From DASRDU01 sp035560235 (GTDB lineage: Bacteria > Acidobacteriota > Blastocatellia > RBC074): a stretch of 64,000 nucleotides of DNA. Made by a program: the position numbers and the translations under genes. The notes under the pieces are model-generated. The model saw only the letters and a list, made by a program, of their open reading frames with translations, did no database searches and had not been told where the DNA came from. Within the stretch, counting starts at the first letter, position 1; each line of letters opens with the position of its first letter. Below are positions 46,170-59,354 of this stretch, piece after piece. The DNA is taken from assembly GCA_035560235.1 (NCBI GenBank), contig DATMAG010000037.1, positions 1-64,000 on the forward strand, given 5' to 3'.

Positions 46170-46336
46170 TGCCTTTACTTATCATTTCCGCAGCAGCATC
46201 CAGCCGCGAGCCAGCCTTTCATTTCAGCTTTCGTTGCACTGACTGGCGCGCCTGCGGTGTCTGTTTTATTGACCAAGATGGCGCACTGATACATCACGGC
46301 AAACAAGTAACTGATTAAGGACAGAAGGAAAAGTTC

Positions 46337-48808
<2,472 letters not shown>

Positions 48809-48813
48809 GAGTG

Positions 48814-49680
48814 ATGGGCAACACAAACGGCAGACGGCAGACAGTAAACGGCAAAGGGCGGGCGCTTCCCTTCTTCAGCAAAGGAGGTCGTTGTCCGCTC
48901 CACCTTTGTCTTTTGCTGCCTGCCCTTCTTTTGTCTTTGACCTTTTCGGCCTGTCGCAGCCGCGCGCTGCTCGATCAGGCACAGCAGGCCTTTGAAAGCG
49001 GCGATTATCAGGGCGCGGCCAGCAGCTACGAAGAATTTCTCAAACAGAACCCGAATCACGCGCAGGCAGGCAATGCGCACTTTCAGGCCGCCAACATTTA
49101 CCTCTTCAACCTGAAACAGTACGATAAGGCTGTCGCTCATTACATTCAGTTTATTGAAGGCTCGCCGCGTTCACCCAATCTGCTGCAGGCCCGGCAGCGG
49201 CTGGCGAAAAGCTATGCCGGAATGGGCAAGCGGCGCGAGGCCATCAGTGAATACGAGAATCTGCTGATTGCCTTTCCTGACCAGGTGGACAAGCGCCGGA
49301 TCAGGCTCGATATTGCTGATCTCTACTTCGATCAGAACGATCTCAGGCAGGCGCGCACTGAATATCAGAAAGTGACCAGAGATGCCGCTTACGATTCGCT
49401 GACCGAGCGCGCTTACCTGCAGATCGGCGGCATCTCGGTGCTGCTTGAAGATATTGAAGACGCCATTCCGGTCTATCAGGCGGTTGTGCGACAGTCACCT
49501 GACAAGGAGATCAGGCGGCGCGCCGCGCTGCTGCTGGCTGACTGTTATCAGCGGACGCTGCAGTTTGAGGAAGCGATCAAAACACTCGAACAGATCGAAC
49601 CCGACCCGAAAGCCCCGGATGAAATCAAACGCCGTATCGCCGCAGTCCGCGAGACGCAGAAACAGCGCGGCCTGCCATAG
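48814..49680 (+). CDS. TPR lipoprotein (BamD/YbgF-like)
   Basis: A 288-residue lipoprotein: basic N-terminus, hydrophobic stretch (about 30-45) and lipobox SACR. The rest is TPR repeats in the spacing of BamD or CpoB (LLDQAQQAFESGDYQGAASS, YEEFLKQNPNHAQAG and later copies with TPR-6-like motifs). Such proteins scaffold outer-membrane assembly or cell-wall coordination. GTG 48811 and ATG 48814 are alternative starts. It directly follows gyrA and precedes a secreted propeller gene by 7 nt; together with the next two genes it forms a secreted-protein run. Confidence 0.77.
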   Translation: MGNTNGRRQTVNGKGRALPFFSKGGRCPLHLCLLLPALLLSLTFSACRSRALLDQAQQAFESGDYQGAASSYEEFLKQNPNHAQAGNAHFQAANIYLFNLKQYDKAVAHYIQFIEGSPRSPNLLQARQRLAKSYAGMGKRREAISEYENLLIAFPDQVDKRRIRLDIADLYFDQNDLRQARTEYQKVTRDAAYDSLTERAYLQIGGISVLLEDIEDAIPVYQAVVRQSPDKEIRRRAALLLADCYQRTLQFEEAIKTLEQIEPDPKAPDEIKRRIAAVRETQKQRGLP

Positions 49681-49687
49681 GAACCCA

Positions 49688-51898
49688 ATGTCCAGAACCT
49701 CCATTCTTCTTTGCTCACTCTGCCTTGCTTCACTGCTCCTCGCGACAGCCTTTGCCGGTGGCCCGGTTTTCTGGCACGTCAACACGCGCGCCGAAATTGA
49801 ACGCGGCGATGCGCAGGGCGTCTCAATCGCTGAAAACGGCGCGCTGACGCTCGCTCCGGCATTCACTGAAGTCTTCGATACCAGACAGGCCTACATCTGG
49901 TCAGTCGCGGCTGACAATGCCGGCAACGTTTATCTCGGCACCGGACACGAAGGGCGCGTCTTCAAAGTGGACGCGACGGGCAAGGGGTCGCTGCTCTACA
50001 AAACCGGCGAGCTTGACGTGATGGCGCTGGCGGTTGATGCGGCGGGCAATGTTTATGCGGGCACCGCGCCGGACGGCAGAATTTATCGCATCACGCCGCA
50101 GGGCGAAGGCAAAGTCTTTTTCGAGCCGAAGACAAAATACATCTGGGCGCTGGCCTTCGATCAGCAGGGACGATTGCTGGCAGGCACGGGCGACAAGGGC
50201 GTGATCTGGCGCATTACGCCTGACGGCAAAGGCGCGCCGCTCGTGACAACGACACAGACGAACATCACGGCGCTGAAGATTGATGCGGCGGGCAACATCA
50301 TTGCCGGAACTGATCCGGGCGGACTGGTGCTGCGCGTTACGTCCGACAACAAGGTCTTCACGCTCTTTGATTCATCGCAGCGCGAAGTGCGCGACCTGGT
50401 GACCGGCAAAGATGGTGAGATTTATGCGCTGGCCATTTCGGAATCGGCTGGCAGCGGCGGCAGCAATGCCGCGCCTGCGCCTGTCACACCGGCGACGCCG
50501 ACGGTAATCAGCGCGGATGAGGGCGTGACCGTGACCATCGGCGATGTGCAGGTCATTGATTCTCCGGCGGCGAGCAGCACCACGACCTCGACCTCACGCA
50601 ATGCCGGTGATCAGGCCAAAAGCGCGCTCTACCGCATTGACGCGGGCGGCGTGACCGATGTGCTGTGGGATTCAAAGGATGTGGTGGCTTTTGCCGTCAC
50701 GCTCAATGACAACGGGCGGGCGCTGATCGGCACAGGTCAGAAGGGGCGCATTTACAGCACAGCGGTCACTGAATCCGGCATTCGCAACCCGGTGCTGCTG
50801 GCGCAGTCAACCGAAGCGCAGACATCGCGCTTCGTCAAAGCCGGAGGCCGGATTTATGCGGCTTCATCGAACCTCGGCAAACTTTTTCGCCTCGGCAGCG
50901 AAACGACCGCGAGCGGAACTTATACCTCATCGGTGCGTGACGCACAGACGCTCGGAACGTGGGGCCGCATCTCGTGGATTGGCGAGGGCGAAGTTGAACT
51001 GCAGACGCGCAGCGGCAACACGGCTGTGCCTGATTCAACCTGGAGCGAATGGTCACAACCTTATCGCGCCGCTGATGCAGGCCGCGACGGCGCGGCGATC
51101 ACCAGTCCGCGCGCCCGCTTCATTCAGTGGCGCGCTACGCTGAAAAAAGGCGCGACCGCGCCGAGCCTGCGCGAAGTCACTGTTTCATACCTGCCCCGCA
51201 ATGTCGCGCCTTCGATCAACTCGCTGACCATTCTGCCGGTCGGCGTCGCGTTGCAGGCGCTGCCTCAGCAGCAGCCCGACCCCGCCGCCGAACAGGCCGG
51301 AATTGATCCGGCAGTGCTTGGGACTGCGGTTCAGATTCCGCCACGCAAGCTCTTTCAGCGCGGCGCGATTTCGCTGCAATGGACCGCCGAAGACCGCAAC
51401 GGCGATTCACTGGAATACTCGGTCTTTTACCGCGCTGCCGCCGGGGGCGAATGGTTCCCGCTCAAAACCGGAATGAAGGAAAACTACTACACGATTGATG
51501 CCAACGCGCTGCCCGATGGCCGTTACGTCTTCAAGGTTGTGGCCAGCGATGCGCCGTCGAATCCCGGCGGAGTGGCGCTGAGTGATGAGCAGGAGACCGA
51601 GCCGATTGAAGTTGACAACACTGCGCCGACTGTAGCGGCAGGCACGCCCGCTGTGTCAGGCGGCAGGGCTGAAGTGTTGTTTCGCGCAAGCGATGCGACT
51701 TCGATCATTCGCCGCGCCGAATACCAGCTTGACGGCGGACAGTGGCGAACAGTCTTTCCGGTTGACGGCATTGCCGATTCGCGCCGCGAGGAGTTCAGAG
51801 TCACAGTCACGCTGCCTGACGCGAAGCCGCACGTGATTGCGTTTCGCGCCTTCGATGCCAACGCCAACGTCGGCAGCGCGCAGGTCAGCATCAGATAA
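49688..51898 (+). CDS. Secreted beta-propeller protein with fibronectin-like C-terminus
   Basis: A 736-residue exported protein. Signal peptide 1-23 (ATAFAG); residues about 40-400 hold PQQ/NHL-like blades (AVDAAGNVYAGTAPDGRIYRI, DQQGRLLAGTGDKGVIWRI and similar), then a segment with sialidase-like SWSEWSQP-type wording (STWSEWSQPY), and Ig/fibronectin-like beta-sandwiches towards the end (EYSVFYRAAAGGEWFPLKTG, YQLDGGQWRTVFPVDG). ATG 49688 gives the signal peptide. It likely binds a ligand or polysaccharide outside the cell. Its function is not recognisable beyond the folds. Confidence 0.8.
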   Translation: MSRTSILLCSLCLASLLLATAFAGGPVFWHVNTRAEIERGDAQGVSIAENGALTLAPAFTEVFDTRQAYIWSVAADNAGNVYLGTGHEGRVFKVDATGKGSLLYKTGELDVMALAVDAAGNVYAGTAPDGRIYRITPQGEGKVFFEPKTKYIWALAFDQQGRLLAGTGDKGVIWRITPDGKGAPLVTTTQTNITALKIDAAGNIIAGTDPGGLVLRVTSDNKVFTLFDSSQREVRDLVTGKDGEIYALAISESAGSGGSNAAPAPVTPATPTVISADEGVTVTIGDVQVIDSPAASSTTTSTSRNAGDQAKSALYRIDAGGVTDVLWDSKDVVAFAVTLNDNGRALIGTGQKGRIYSTAVTESGIRNPVLLAQSTEAQTSRFVKAGGRIYAASSNLGKLFRLGSETTASGTYTSSVRDAQTLGTWGRISWIGEGEVELQTRSGNTAVPDSTWSEWSQPYRAADAGRDGAAITSPRARFIQWRATLKKGATAPSLREVTVSYLPRNVAPSINSLTILPVGVALQALPQQQPDPAAEQAGIDPAVLGTAVQIPPRKLFQRGAISLQWTAEDRNGDSLEYSVFYRAAAGGEWFPLKTGMKENYYTIDANALPDGRYVFKVVASDAPSNPGGVALSDEQETEPIEVDNTAPTVAAGTPAVSGGRAEVLFRASDATSIIRRAEYQLDGGQWRTVFPVDGIADSRREEFRVTVTLPDAKPHVIAFRAFDANANVGSAQVSIR

Positions 51899-51960
51899 AC
51901 CTCCGCGTTCGACAGGCTGCCAGCTTGTCGAAGCTGTGCCGGACATCAGAGGGCAAACTT

Positions 51961-52464
51961 ATGCGCCGTTCATTCCTTCTGATTACAGTGTTGTGGTTGT
52001 TTGCAATCGCGACCGGGGCGCAGACGGTGCGCAATCCGAAACTGGGTGAAGCCGATCTGTCAGCCGCGCAGACAATTACCCGCGAAGAGGGCGGAGAAAA
52101 GGCTGAACTGACTTATGCCGCCCGGATTGATGCGATTGAAAAGGGCCGCTTCGATACACTGGTGGTGGTTTATGCGAAGCCTGCCGCTGACGGGCCTGAT
52201 TACTTTGCGCTGGTGGCGCAGGACGATGGCAAAAGATACAGACTGGCTTACGACGAGGCGGGCCGCGCACTCAAAAGCGGCGACCGTTTTCTGCGCATCG
52301 GTCTGAAACACGAGGCTGGCAGACCGCCGCTGCTCAGGCTGATGGGACAACTGACCGAACGCGGGCGGCCCGGCGCGGGCGAGCAGCAGCGCAATGTTGA
52401 TTTCCGCTTCAACGGATCTGAATTCGCGCTCGTTGATCAGTCCGTCGTTCCACTGCCAAAGTAA
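51961..52464 (+). CDS. Secreted protein of unknown function
   Basis: A 167-residue protein beginning MRRSFLLITVLWLFAIATGA, a clear signal peptide. The mature part is a mixed alpha/beta sequence (FDTLVVVYAKPAADGPDYFAL, RYRLAYDEAGRAL, GDRFLRIGLKH) without a motif I can name. It lies 62 nt after the propeller gene on the same strand. Reading direction and codon use match the flanking genes, so it is probably real. It could form the small partner of the propeller protein. Confidence 0.65.
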   Translation: MRRSFLLITVLWLFAIATGAQTVRNPKLGEADLSAAQTITREEGGEKAELTYAARIDAIEKGRFDTLVVVYAKPAADGPDYFALVAQDDGKRYRLAYDEAGRALKSGDRFLRIGLKHEAGRPPLLRLMGQLTERGRPGAGEQQRNVDFRFNGSEFALVDQSVVPLPK

Positions 52465-52602
52465 GCGCGGCGCGCTTCCCTTCTCTCATCAGACTGCCAG
52501 GGAAATCTCATCTTCCCGCTGCCGGAAAATTTCTGAAACACCTGCTGACCCCGAGGCGTACATTTCAGCGCAACAGCAATCCCCGTGAGGAGGTCAGAGG
52601 TT

Positions 52603-52794
52603 ATGGCAGACGCAATTGGCACTGTAATTTTCATCATCATCGCGCTGGTCGTGATCGGGATTGCCGGAACCATCGCATTTGCGGTTCTGGGATCACTGAT
52701 CGGACTGATCGTGCTGGCGCTCAAGGTGGCGTTCTTCGCTGGCATCATTTATCTGGTGTGGTGTGGGGTTCGCAGGTTTGCCCGCACGGTCTGA
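52603..52794 (+). CDS. Small two-helix membrane protein
   Basis: A 63-residue protein, nearly all hydrophobic, with two transmembrane helices (about 6-28 and 30-53) and a basic C-terminus (GVRRFARTV). AGGAGG lies about 12 nt before ATG 52603, good support for expression. No family recognised; small hydrophobic proteins of this kind occur widely. It is followed by a hairpin with T-run. Confidence 0.6.
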   Translation: MADAIGTVIFIIIALVVIGIAGTIAFAVLGSLIGLIVLALKVAFFAGIIYLVWCGVRRFARTV

Positions 52795-52867
52795 TGTTAC
52801 ACCGCAGGTCTTCAGTCCGACGGGCAATTGAAAGCCGTCGCGCATCATCACTGACCTTTCTGTCTCC

Positions 52868-52913
52868 AAAGCCGCATCCGGTCAGTGACGAAGCGCGGCG
52901 GCTTTTCTTTTTC
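52868..52913 (+). terminator. Possible terminator after the small membrane protein
   Basis: AAAGCCGC (52868-52875) can pair with GCGGCTTT (52898-52905), followed by TTCTTTTTC. The 22-nt loop makes this a moderate candidate; the tail reaches the end of the convergent HAD gene. Confidence 0.4.
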
Positions 52914-53574
52914 AGCCGCCCTGCACCACCTTCAGCAGTTCACTGAATCTTTCAATCAGCACATCGGCTCCGGCGTCGCTGAGTTCCCCGCGCCCGCGAA
53001 ATCCGCCGACATAACCGCAGGTCTTCATTCCCGCATTCTTTCCGGCCTCAACATCCACACGGCTGTCACCGATCATCAGACATTCGCCGGCCTGCGCGCC
53101 GCAGCGTCGCGCTGCTTCAAGCAGCGGCAGCGCGGACGGCTTGCGTTCAGCCAGACTGTCACCGCCAAGCACCACTCTGAAATGTGAAATCACACCGAGT
53201 CTTTCGAGAATCGTCATTGTGAAAGCATAAGGCTTGTTCGTCACAACCGCTTTGGGCAGGTCGTCGAGCGCCGCGAGCGTCTCTGCGACTTCAGGATAGA
53301 GCCGCGTTTCATCGAGCAGATGCTCGCCGTAATGATGAAAGCAGATCTCCAGCGCGTGATCAACTTCGTCTTCCTCAGGTTCACGTTCGAGGCTCGCCCG
53401 CAGTGAACGCAGCACCAGCAAACGCACACCTTCGCCGACAAAACTCAGCACCAGTTCGCGCGGCAGCGGCGCGCGATGCAGCTCAGCCAGCATCAGATTG
53501 ATCGAGTTTGCCAGATCAGCGCGCGAGTCAATCAGCGTTCCGTCAAGATCAAAAAGTAAACAGCGATACATCAT
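52912..53574 (-). CDS. HAD-family phosphoglycolate phosphatase-like hydrolase
   Basis: A 220-residue HAD phosphatase: motif I LLFDLDGTLIDS, helical cap, motif II AVVTNKP, Lys in AERKPSALP and motif IV LMIGDSRVDVEAG. The cap and length (about 220) match phosphoglycolate phosphatase Gph, which removes 2-phosphoglycolate formed during DNA repair or photorespiration-like reactions. The second HAD gene in this window (23731) differs in its cap. It starts 110 bp from the divergent nuclease gene. Confidence 0.87.
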   Translation of the reverse strand: MMYRCLLFDLDGTLIDSRADLANSINLMLAELHRAPLPRELVLSFVGEGVRLLVLRSLRASLEREPEEDEVDHALEICFHHYGEHLLDETRLYPEVAETLAALDDLPKAVVTNKPYAFTMTILERLGVISHFRVVLGGDSLAERKPSALPLLEAARRCGAQAGECLMIGDSRVDVEAGKNAGMKTCGYVGGFRGRGELSDAGADVLIERFSELLKVVQGG

Positions 53575-53684
53575 TTTAGTCAGTCATCCTCATCAGTTCA
53601 GTCGGGTTGCCTTATCAGCACCCGCAAAGGCATAGTATCAGTGATCTGTAAAACAAACATCTCTGGTTCGATGAGGGTTTCGCT

Positions 53685-54570
53685 ATGTCCCGTCAAGCAA
53701 AGGAACCGGGTAGCCTTTCACGATCAACTGCCGTTAAAGTTCCTTCCTGCCTGTCAGGCGTATATCAGATTCGCTGCCTGCCCAATGGCAAAATTTATGT
53801 TGGCAGCGCAGTGGATTTGCGCGCCCGCTGGCATCAGCACAGGCTGAGCCTGCGCCGAGGCAATCATCGAAACAGGCATTTGCAAAAAGCCTGGAACAAG
53901 TATGGAGAAGCAAACTTTGAGTTTTCAATTCTTGAACTGACAGGCAGGTCAAATCTGCTGTCCGCTGAACAGTCATGGATTGATCAGACTGGCTGTGCAG
54001 ACCGGAAGACCGGATTCAACCTCTATGCTGTTGCCGGTTCCCCCGGCGACACAAACGCACGAATATGGAAAGGCTTTGTCGATCCTGATGGCAATGAGAT
54101 CACTATTTTCAATCTTCACCAGTTTTGCCGTCAGCACGGCCTGAATTTTTCAGCCATGCGCAGTCTGGCTTTGGGCAAAGGCAAGCTGAAGTCTCACAGG
54201 GGCTGGACCAACAAAAAAAGCATTCGTCAGCGGGACTATGTAAAGACTTACGAAGGATTCATCGCCCCCGATGGCTGTCGAATCGGCCCTGTTACCAATC
54301 TCGCCGCCTTCTGTCGTGAACACGGGCTGGACAATACTCATATGCTTGCTGTCATGCGCGGAAGAATCTGTAGTCATCGCGGCTGGACTCACGAAAATGG
54401 CAGACAACAGAAGAAGAAGACTTACACCGGCTTCATCAGCCCGGATGGACAGCGTGTAATGATCACTAACCTACAGGCATTCTGCCGCGAGCATGGACTG
54501 CATCCGGTCCACATGCATCAGGTCAGGAATGGCCAGCGAAAAAGCCATAAAGGCTGGACTTGGAGGGAAG

Positions 54571-54581
<11 letters not shown>
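53685..54581 (+). CDS. Free-standing GIY-YIG endonuclease with three C-terminal modules
   Basis: A 298-residue protein. Residues about 24-105 form a GIY-YIG nuclease: GVYQI (25-29), KIYVG (36-40), R46/R48, HLQKAW and E95 in AEQSWID as the metal-binding Glu. It is followed by three copies of a 48-residue module (128-175, 189-236, 247-294) with pattern GF-x-x-PDG then NL-x-x-FC-R-x-HGL and a closing GWT. The modules resemble NUMOD-type DNA-binding repeats of homing endonucleases. No intron or intein surrounds it. Its local base composition is lower in GC. Its stop overlaps the YyaL-like start by 11 nt. It is probably a selfish, free-standing homing nuclease or a recruited DNA-binding protein. 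Confidence 0.83.
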
Positions 54582-56661
<2,080 letters not shown>

Positions 56662-56758
56662 CCTGCCGGATAATTTTCTTGAATTTGCGTCGCAGATGAC
56701 CTACAAAGTCCGCCTGCAACCGAATTGAAATGAAGCAGTCACAGGAGAAAGCATCCTG

Positions 56759-57391
56759 ATGTTCACGAAAGACGCGGCTGCTAGTCTCGTTGAAGCGGAG
56801 CGGGAAACCGAATCGCAACTGATCAGACTGGCCGCAGAGATTGATGAAGTCGAAGGCTACCGGACGCCGCACGCCACGTTTATGGCGCGACTGGCTGAAT
56901 CGCTTGGCGCTGAGTTCGGGCTGCACGGCAGCGATCTGACGGCGCTGAAATTCGCGGCGCTGGCGCACGACCTGGGTGAGCGCGTGATGAAGCGCGATTA
57001 TCTGGAACGCAACGGCGAACTGACCTGGGAAGAGCGCCTGGATGTGTGGCGGCACCCGATTCTGGGCGAGCAGGCGGCAGCGCAGCGCAACCTGTCGCGA
57101 CAGGCGCAACTGCTTATTCGCTGGCATCACGAATGGTGGAACGGCAGCGGCTATCCTGACGCGCTCGCGGGTGAAGCGATCCCCATCGGAGCGCGCATTC
57201 TGCGCGTGGTTGACACCTACAGCGCGCTGCTCAGCGACCGTCCCTGGCGTTCACGCATCAGTCAGACAAATCCTGAAGAGGCCGCGCAGCAGGTCATCGC
57301 TGATTACGCCGGAATCGAATTCGATCCGCGTGTTGTGGCGGTCTTTCTGAATCTGGTCAGCCGGAAAACCGGAACCGCCGAGTCCGAATAA
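56759..57391 (+). CDS. HD-GYP-type domain protein
   Basis: A 210-residue single-domain protein. The HD pair lies in ALAHDLGERVM, then RHPILGEQAA, and the GYP signature WHHEWWNGSGYPDAL, AGEAIPIGARILRVVDTYSALLSDRPWR, all in the order of c-di-GMP phosphodiesterases. The usual HDIGK is HDLGE here, with Glu in place of the Lys after the metal site. It lacks a receiver. CAGGAG precedes the ATG. The D12-methylase-like and histidine-kinase genes follow on the same strand, suggesting it takes part in a c-di-GMP signalling set. Confidence 0.85.
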   Translation: MFTKDAAASLVEAERETESQLIRLAAEIDEVEGYRTPHATFMARLAESLGAEFGLHGSDLTALKFAALAHDLGERVMKRDYLERNGELTWEERLDVWRHPILGEQAAAQRNLSRQAQLLIRWHHEWWNGSGYPDALAGEAIPIGARILRVVDTYSALLSDRPWRSRISQTNPEEAAQQVIADYAGIEFDPRVVAVFLNLVSRKTGTAESE

Positions 57392-57448
57392 CCTGGCAAC
57401 CGGCGCAGCGCGTCACTGAATTCCGCACTCTGTCTTTCATCATTCGCA

Positions 57449-58366
57449 ATGGCTATGAATCGTCACTGGCTCGGTTTTGAATTAAGCGTCATCCGGCGCG
57501 TCAAATTTAACTCGGTCGCCATTCCCTTCGCCGGACAGCCCGATCTGGACTGGTATCTCAAGTTCTGGAACAAGCAGGTCGTCAACAACGATCTCTGTCA
57601 GTGGTCGTGGTGGACTTCGCGGGCGCTGGTTGAAAATCAGGATTCGCTGCTCAGCGATGAAGACATCGCGCTGGTGCTGAAGGACGCTTACATTCCCCGC
57701 CGTCGGCTGAGCAATCCTTCGCTCAGCCGCATTATGGGCGAAATGGATGCGTGCTGGTTCGATAACGTCTGGCTCAACATTCAGGAACTCGGTGATGAAC
57801 GCCGCCGCGCGCTGGCCTTTCATCACGCGCTTGAAACCGGCAATTACGTTCAGTCCTTCACGCCGCAAACGGCTCACCTGAGACGCCCGCTCTCTGAAGT
57901 CTTCACCGATCTGGTCAGGCATCAGCGCAAGATTTTCGACAACGGCCAGGACAATCACTGCGCCAATCTCGACGCGACCGATTTCATTCGTCACACCAAA
58001 GCCGACCTGATGTATGCGCGCTTTCCGCGCCCGCAGGGACTCGCCGCGCTGCGTCGCTCCGCTGTCGGCTGGCGTGAAATGTGGATTCGCGGCAATGGCG
58101 ACTGCTGGAAGGAACTGATCGAACAGCAGCGCGGGCGCATCGGTGACAGCGTGATTTCAAAGCAACATTACTTCGATCTGATCAGCGACTTTCTGGAGCA
58201 GGCGAAACACATTCCGAAATGGGCCATCGCGCACGCTGAAGACGGTTTCGCCACTGCCGCCGAAATCGGCGAAGTCATCAAACAGTTCCGCCCGGTCGAG
58301 GTCGCCTACAACAAGGATTTTTCTGAAATCATGGGCGGGCTGAATACCTATCTGATCATCGCCTGA
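57449..58366 (+). CDS. D12-class DNA adenine methylase-like protein lacking the DPPY motif
   Basis: A 305-residue protein whose layout follows Dam-like methyltransferases: SVAIPFAGQPDLDWYL (27-29 FAG, the S-adenosylmethionine loop), NND (46-48) and, about 130 residues later, ATDFIRHTKADLMYARFPRP (176-195) in the place of the DF...DxVYxDPPY segment. The catalytic DPPY is replaced by ARFPRP, so methylation of adenine looks impossible by the normal route. It ends DFSEIMGGLNTYLIIA. The histidine kinase ATG follows its stop immediately. It may be a nonenzymatic binding protein; a distant unrelated fold is the alternative. Confidence 0.55.
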   Translation: MAMNRHWLGFELSVIRRVKFNSVAIPFAGQPDLDWYLKFWNKQVVNNDLCQWSWWTSRALVENQDSLLSDEDIALVLKDAYIPRRRLSNPSLSRIMGEMDACWFDNVWLNIQELGDERRRALAFHHALETGNYVQSFTPQTAHLRRPLSEVFTDLVRHQRKIFDNGQDNHCANLDATDFIRHTKADLMYARFPRPQGLAALRRSAVGWREMWIRGNGDCWKELIEQQRGRIGDSVISKQHYFDLISDFLEQAKHIPKWAIAHAEDGFATAAEIGEVIKQFRPVEVAYNKDFSEIMGGLNTYLIIA

Positions 58367-59263
58367 ATGAATTCCGACCAGCCTGATTCACCATCCATCG
58401 CTGACCTCAGCGAAGAGAATCACCGGCTTCGCAGCGAACGCGATCTGCTGCTGCGCAAGCTCGCGCAGGTGCAGGATGATTTCGCGCGCAGTAATCAGGA
58501 AGTCTTCAGAATGAATGAAGCCCTGATGCTCGCCAATTCGCGGCTGAGCGAACTTGATCATCTGAAGGATGCGTTTCTCTCGATGATCACGCACGAACTG
58601 CGGACGCCGCTCACAGTTATCAGCGGCGTGGCTGAAACGCTCGAAGCCGAAGTTTACGGCGCGCTGAGTGAAGAACAGAAAGACCGTGTGCGACAGATTT
58701 ATGATCAGGCGGCGCGGCTGCGGCAGATCGTCAATGACCTGCTCGACCTCTCAAAGATGGAAGCCGGAATGATGACGCTGCGCCGTGAACCGCTCGATCC
58801 GCGTTCGCTGGTTGAGGCAGTCGTGTACAACCTTGCGCCGCTGGCCGAAGCTGCCGGGGTTGAACTGCACAATCAGGTCAGCCGCACGCTGCCCGAAGTT
58901 GACTGTGACGGGCAGCGCATCGAACAGGTGCTGACCAACCTGATCAGCAACGCCATCAAATTCACTCCGCCCGCAGGCCGCGTCACCATTTCAGCCAGAG
59001 TCAGCGCGGCTGAAAGCACTCCGCAGGAAGTCGTCTTCTGCGTCACCGACACCGGCGTCGGCATCGCGCCCGAAGTGCGCGAACTCATCTTCAACAAATT
59101 CGTTCAGGTTCACCCCAGCCGCGATGACCGCACCAGAGGCACAGGCCTCGGCCTCGCCATTGTGAAGCATCTCGTTGAACTGCACGGCGGGCAGGTCTGC
59201 GTGGAAAGTGAGCAGGGACGCGGGAGCAGTTTTTATTTCAGCCTGCCGACGAGCGGGAACTAA
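58367..59263 (+). CDS. Cytoplasmic histidine kinase with coiled-coil N-terminus
   Basis: A 298-residue kinase without membrane segments. Residues 12-62 predict a coiled coil; the H-box FLSMITHELRTPL places the phosphorylated His at H76; the catalytic domain shows NLISNAIKF, DTGVGIAPEV and RGTGLGLAIV. No PAS or receiver is present, so sensing must come from partners. Its ATG directly follows the methylase-like stop (no gap), and an HD-GYP gene lies upstream, so the three are probably one operon. The cognate regulator is not in the window. The stop codon touches a 25-bp inverted repeat. Confidence 0.92.
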   Translation: MNSDQPDSPSIADLSEENHRLRSERDLLLRKLAQVQDDFARSNQEVFRMNEALMLANSRLSELDHLKDAFLSMITHELRTPLTVISGVAETLEAEVYGALSEEQKDRVRQIYDQAARLRQIVNDLLDLSKMEAGMMTLRREPLDPRSLVEAVVYNLAPLAEAAGVELHNQVSRTLPEVDCDGQRIEQVLTNLISNAIKFTPPAGRVTISARVSAAESTPQEVVFCVTDTGVGIAPEVRELIFNKFVQVHPSRDDRTRGTGLGLAIVKHLVELHGGQVCVESEQGRGSSFYFSLPTSGN

Positions 59264-59327
59264 GTACCGCGCGCGTCAGTAAGCGGGGAGCCTGTTGAAT
59301 CACCCGCTTGCTGACGCGCGCGGTACT
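59263..59327. repeat. 25-bp inverted repeat at the kinase stop codon
   Basis: Arms 59263-59287 and 59303-59327 (starting AGTACCGCGCGCGTCAG) pair over 25 nt with one G/T mismatch and a 15-nt loop. The left arm starts on the last base of the kinase stop. Lies between convergent genes. Confidence 0.78.
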
Positions 59328-59354
59328 GTCACGCTCTCGGGTGGCCGGATTGAT

